Shown in pieces: positions 63,175 through 64,000 of a stretch of DNA of 64,000 nucleotides. Within the stretch, counting starts at the first letter, position 1. Each line of letters begins with the position of its first letter. A program made the translations under genes and the position numbers. The DNA is taken from positions 1 through 64,000 of the forward strand of contig NZ_BLBC01000005.1 of NCBI RefSeq assembly GCF_009684755.1, written 5' to 3'. Below the pieces are notes generated by a model that searched no databases, was not told where the DNA came from, and saw nothing but the letters and a program-made list of their open reading frames with translations. This stretch comes from Capnocytophaga felis. GTDB lineage: Bacteria; Bacteroidota; Bacteroidia; Flavobacteriales; Flavobacteriaceae.

Positions 63175-63381
63175 CTCATTACATTTTTTAATTTTGCGAA
63201 GATAACAAAAATAAATCTTATTAATCAACTAAGTTTATGTTATTAGAAAACAAAAGTTTATTTTTTATAAGCATAATTTCTAAATCAAGAAAATCATTTG
63301 TATAACATTTATAAAAAAATCAAAAAACAATAACATAAAACGTTAAAATACATTTTTCAATAAAAAAGTAACCACAAAAAA

Positions 63382-63412
63382 TTGTTTTGTAATCATTTTT
63401 TATATACATTTG
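63382..63412 (+). promoter_or_regulatory. Orphan promoter ahead of a candidate small RNA
   Basis: TTG (63382-63384), 20 nt, then TACATTTG (63405-63412) fits the Bacteroidota promoter pattern, yet no gene of normal size follows on plus before the terminator at 63549. Confidence 0.5.
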
Positions 63413-63418
63413 CATTAT

Positions 63419-63582
63419 AATTATTCTTCTTCTTAAAAGAAAAATATAAAATCATTTATTTAACAAATAATTTGATTATAACAAAAAATCTTTTAGAAAA
63501 GAATTTTTATAACTGCATAAGAGAGATGATTATATTTTTGTTGATTTTGAGACTGACTGATTTTTCAGCGGTCTCTTTTTTT
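63419..63582 (+). ncRNA. Candidate small RNA, about 160 nt
   Basis: The segment runs from the start site expected for the promoter at 63382-63412 to the T-run of the terminator at 63549-63582. It lies between two minus-strand genes and so is read against both. It has no recognised family signature. A 22-codon frame (63527-63595) begins inside it with AAGAGAG before ATG but runs past the terminator, so a coding role is unlikely. Confidence 0.35.
63549..63582 (+). terminator. Terminator of the candidate small RNA
   Basis: GAGAC at 63549 pairs with GTCTC at 63571, extended by CTGA/TCAG with a small bulge, and is followed by a seven-T run, a good rho-independent terminator on plus. Confidence 0.7.
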
Positions 63583-63633
63583 GATTCTTCTTGAATTAAA
63601 CATCAATTCCATTTCATAAAACAAAAACGATAT

Positions 63634-63672
63634 AAAAAAACAAGGTTCGAAAAAACATATTTCGAACCTTAT
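63634..63672 (-). terminator. Terminator after the DUF3467 gene
   Basis: AAGGTTCGAA (63642-63651) pairs with TTCGAACCTT (63661-63670); on minus a T-rich run follows. It lies 24 bp past the DUF3467 stop. Confidence 0.8.
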
Positions 63673-63693
63673 TTTTTTCTTCTATTTTAACTG

Positions 63694-64000
63694 TTAGGCT
63701 TCTCCTTTTAATCCAAATAGAGGAATTGAGTGATGTGGATTCTCATCAATTATCCCGTTAGCTTTTTCAAATCGCTGTATGTTTTCGGACAACGCATTTA
63801 ATAAGCGTTTTGCGTGTTGTGGTGTTAAAATAACCCGACTACGTACTTTCGCTTTCGGAATTCCAGGCATAACACTCACAAAATCAATAACAAATTCACT
63901 CATTGAATGATTGATAATTGCCAAATTTGAGTATATCCCGTCAGCAACTTTTTCATCAAGTTCAATACTCAACTGTCCTTCATTTTCTTTCAAATCACTC
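63694..64000 (-). CDS. DUF3467 family protein, start cut by the window edge
   Basis: The visible 102 codons match DUF3467, a small conserved bacterial family. The pattern is GQLSIELDEKVADGIYSNLA, HSMSEFVIDFVSVMPGIPKAK and VILTPQHAKRLLNALSENI. Function unknown. The frame stays open to the right edge: before the TTG at 63993 it reads S-D-L-K, so the true start is most likely an ATG at or just past 64001. It is therefore partial at its 5' end. Family members are often encoded next to transcription or translation genes; the upstream neighbour here cannot be seen. Confidence 0.88.
   Translation of the reverse strand, partial: SDLKENEGQLSIELDEKVADGIYSNLAIINHSMSEFVIDFVSVMPGIPKAKVRSRVILTPQHAKRLLNALSENIQRFEKANGIIDENPHHSIPLFGLKGEA

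Overview
The window looks like a chromosomal segment of an AT-rich member of the Flavobacteriaceae, most likely Capnocytophaga. The support is: many Bacteroidota-type promoters (TTG/TTTG, about 19 nt, then TAnnTTTG); a type IX secretion/gliding-type surface locus; a fused CcoN-CcoO cbb3 oxidase; and a set of lipoproteins whose acylated cysteine is followed by K-(D/E), the surface lipoprotein export signal described in Capnocytophaga canimorsus. The genus is an inference; no rRNA or tRNA gene was seen. Layout: 0.2-8.7 kb is housekeeping (DUF4286 protein, rsmA, a helical hypothetical, mgtE, a CDP-alcohol transferase, pyrG, yidC). A minus-strand pair at 8.7-10.7 kb is a shrunken methylmalonyl-CoA mutase. 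From 10.8 to 20.7 kb runs a minus-strand accessory locus of six lipoproteins (three paralogous beta-propellers, two related lipocalin-like proteins, one transglutaminase-like protein) plus a DUF6261 protein, separated by repeat-filled gaps. It is divergent from a TPR histidine kinase and LuxR-type response regulator. The same 21-bp sequence with an inverted-repeat core lies beside the kinase and ahead of the last lipoprotein gene, so the two-component system may control this surface locus. Then follow a MacB-like permease, purH, a subtilase lipoprotein and a hypothetical lipoprotein (23.5-29.1 kb), and a surface block of a PorE-like OmpA protein, a PorP/SprF protein and a 2433-residue type B T9SS adhesin (29.1-39.5 kb). 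The cbb3 oxidase operon ccoS-ccoNO-ccoQ-ccoP-ccoG (39.8-44.8 kb) has a CRP/FNR-type site placed for activation. gcvT, ppa, a TPR protein and ribH follow. The creD-type locus at 48.9-51.8 kb (creD, winged-helix regulator, DUF4265 protein, membrane protein) has apparent single-base frameshifts in two genes and two matching palindromes that may be the regulator's operators. Next come a small lipoprotein, a DUF721 protein, an acetyltransferase, an McrBC type IV restriction pair, uvrB, two outer-membrane proteins, an orphan VWA protein, a phosphate-selective-type porin and a DUF3467 gene cut by the right edge. Intergenic DNA is unusual in two ways. One is 7-bp-period (CAAG-like) sequence and CCCCCTTTGAAGGGGG elements, including a 214-bp tandem array. 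The other is REP-like inverted pairs. An orphan promoter and terminator near 63.4-63.6 kb suggest a small RNA.
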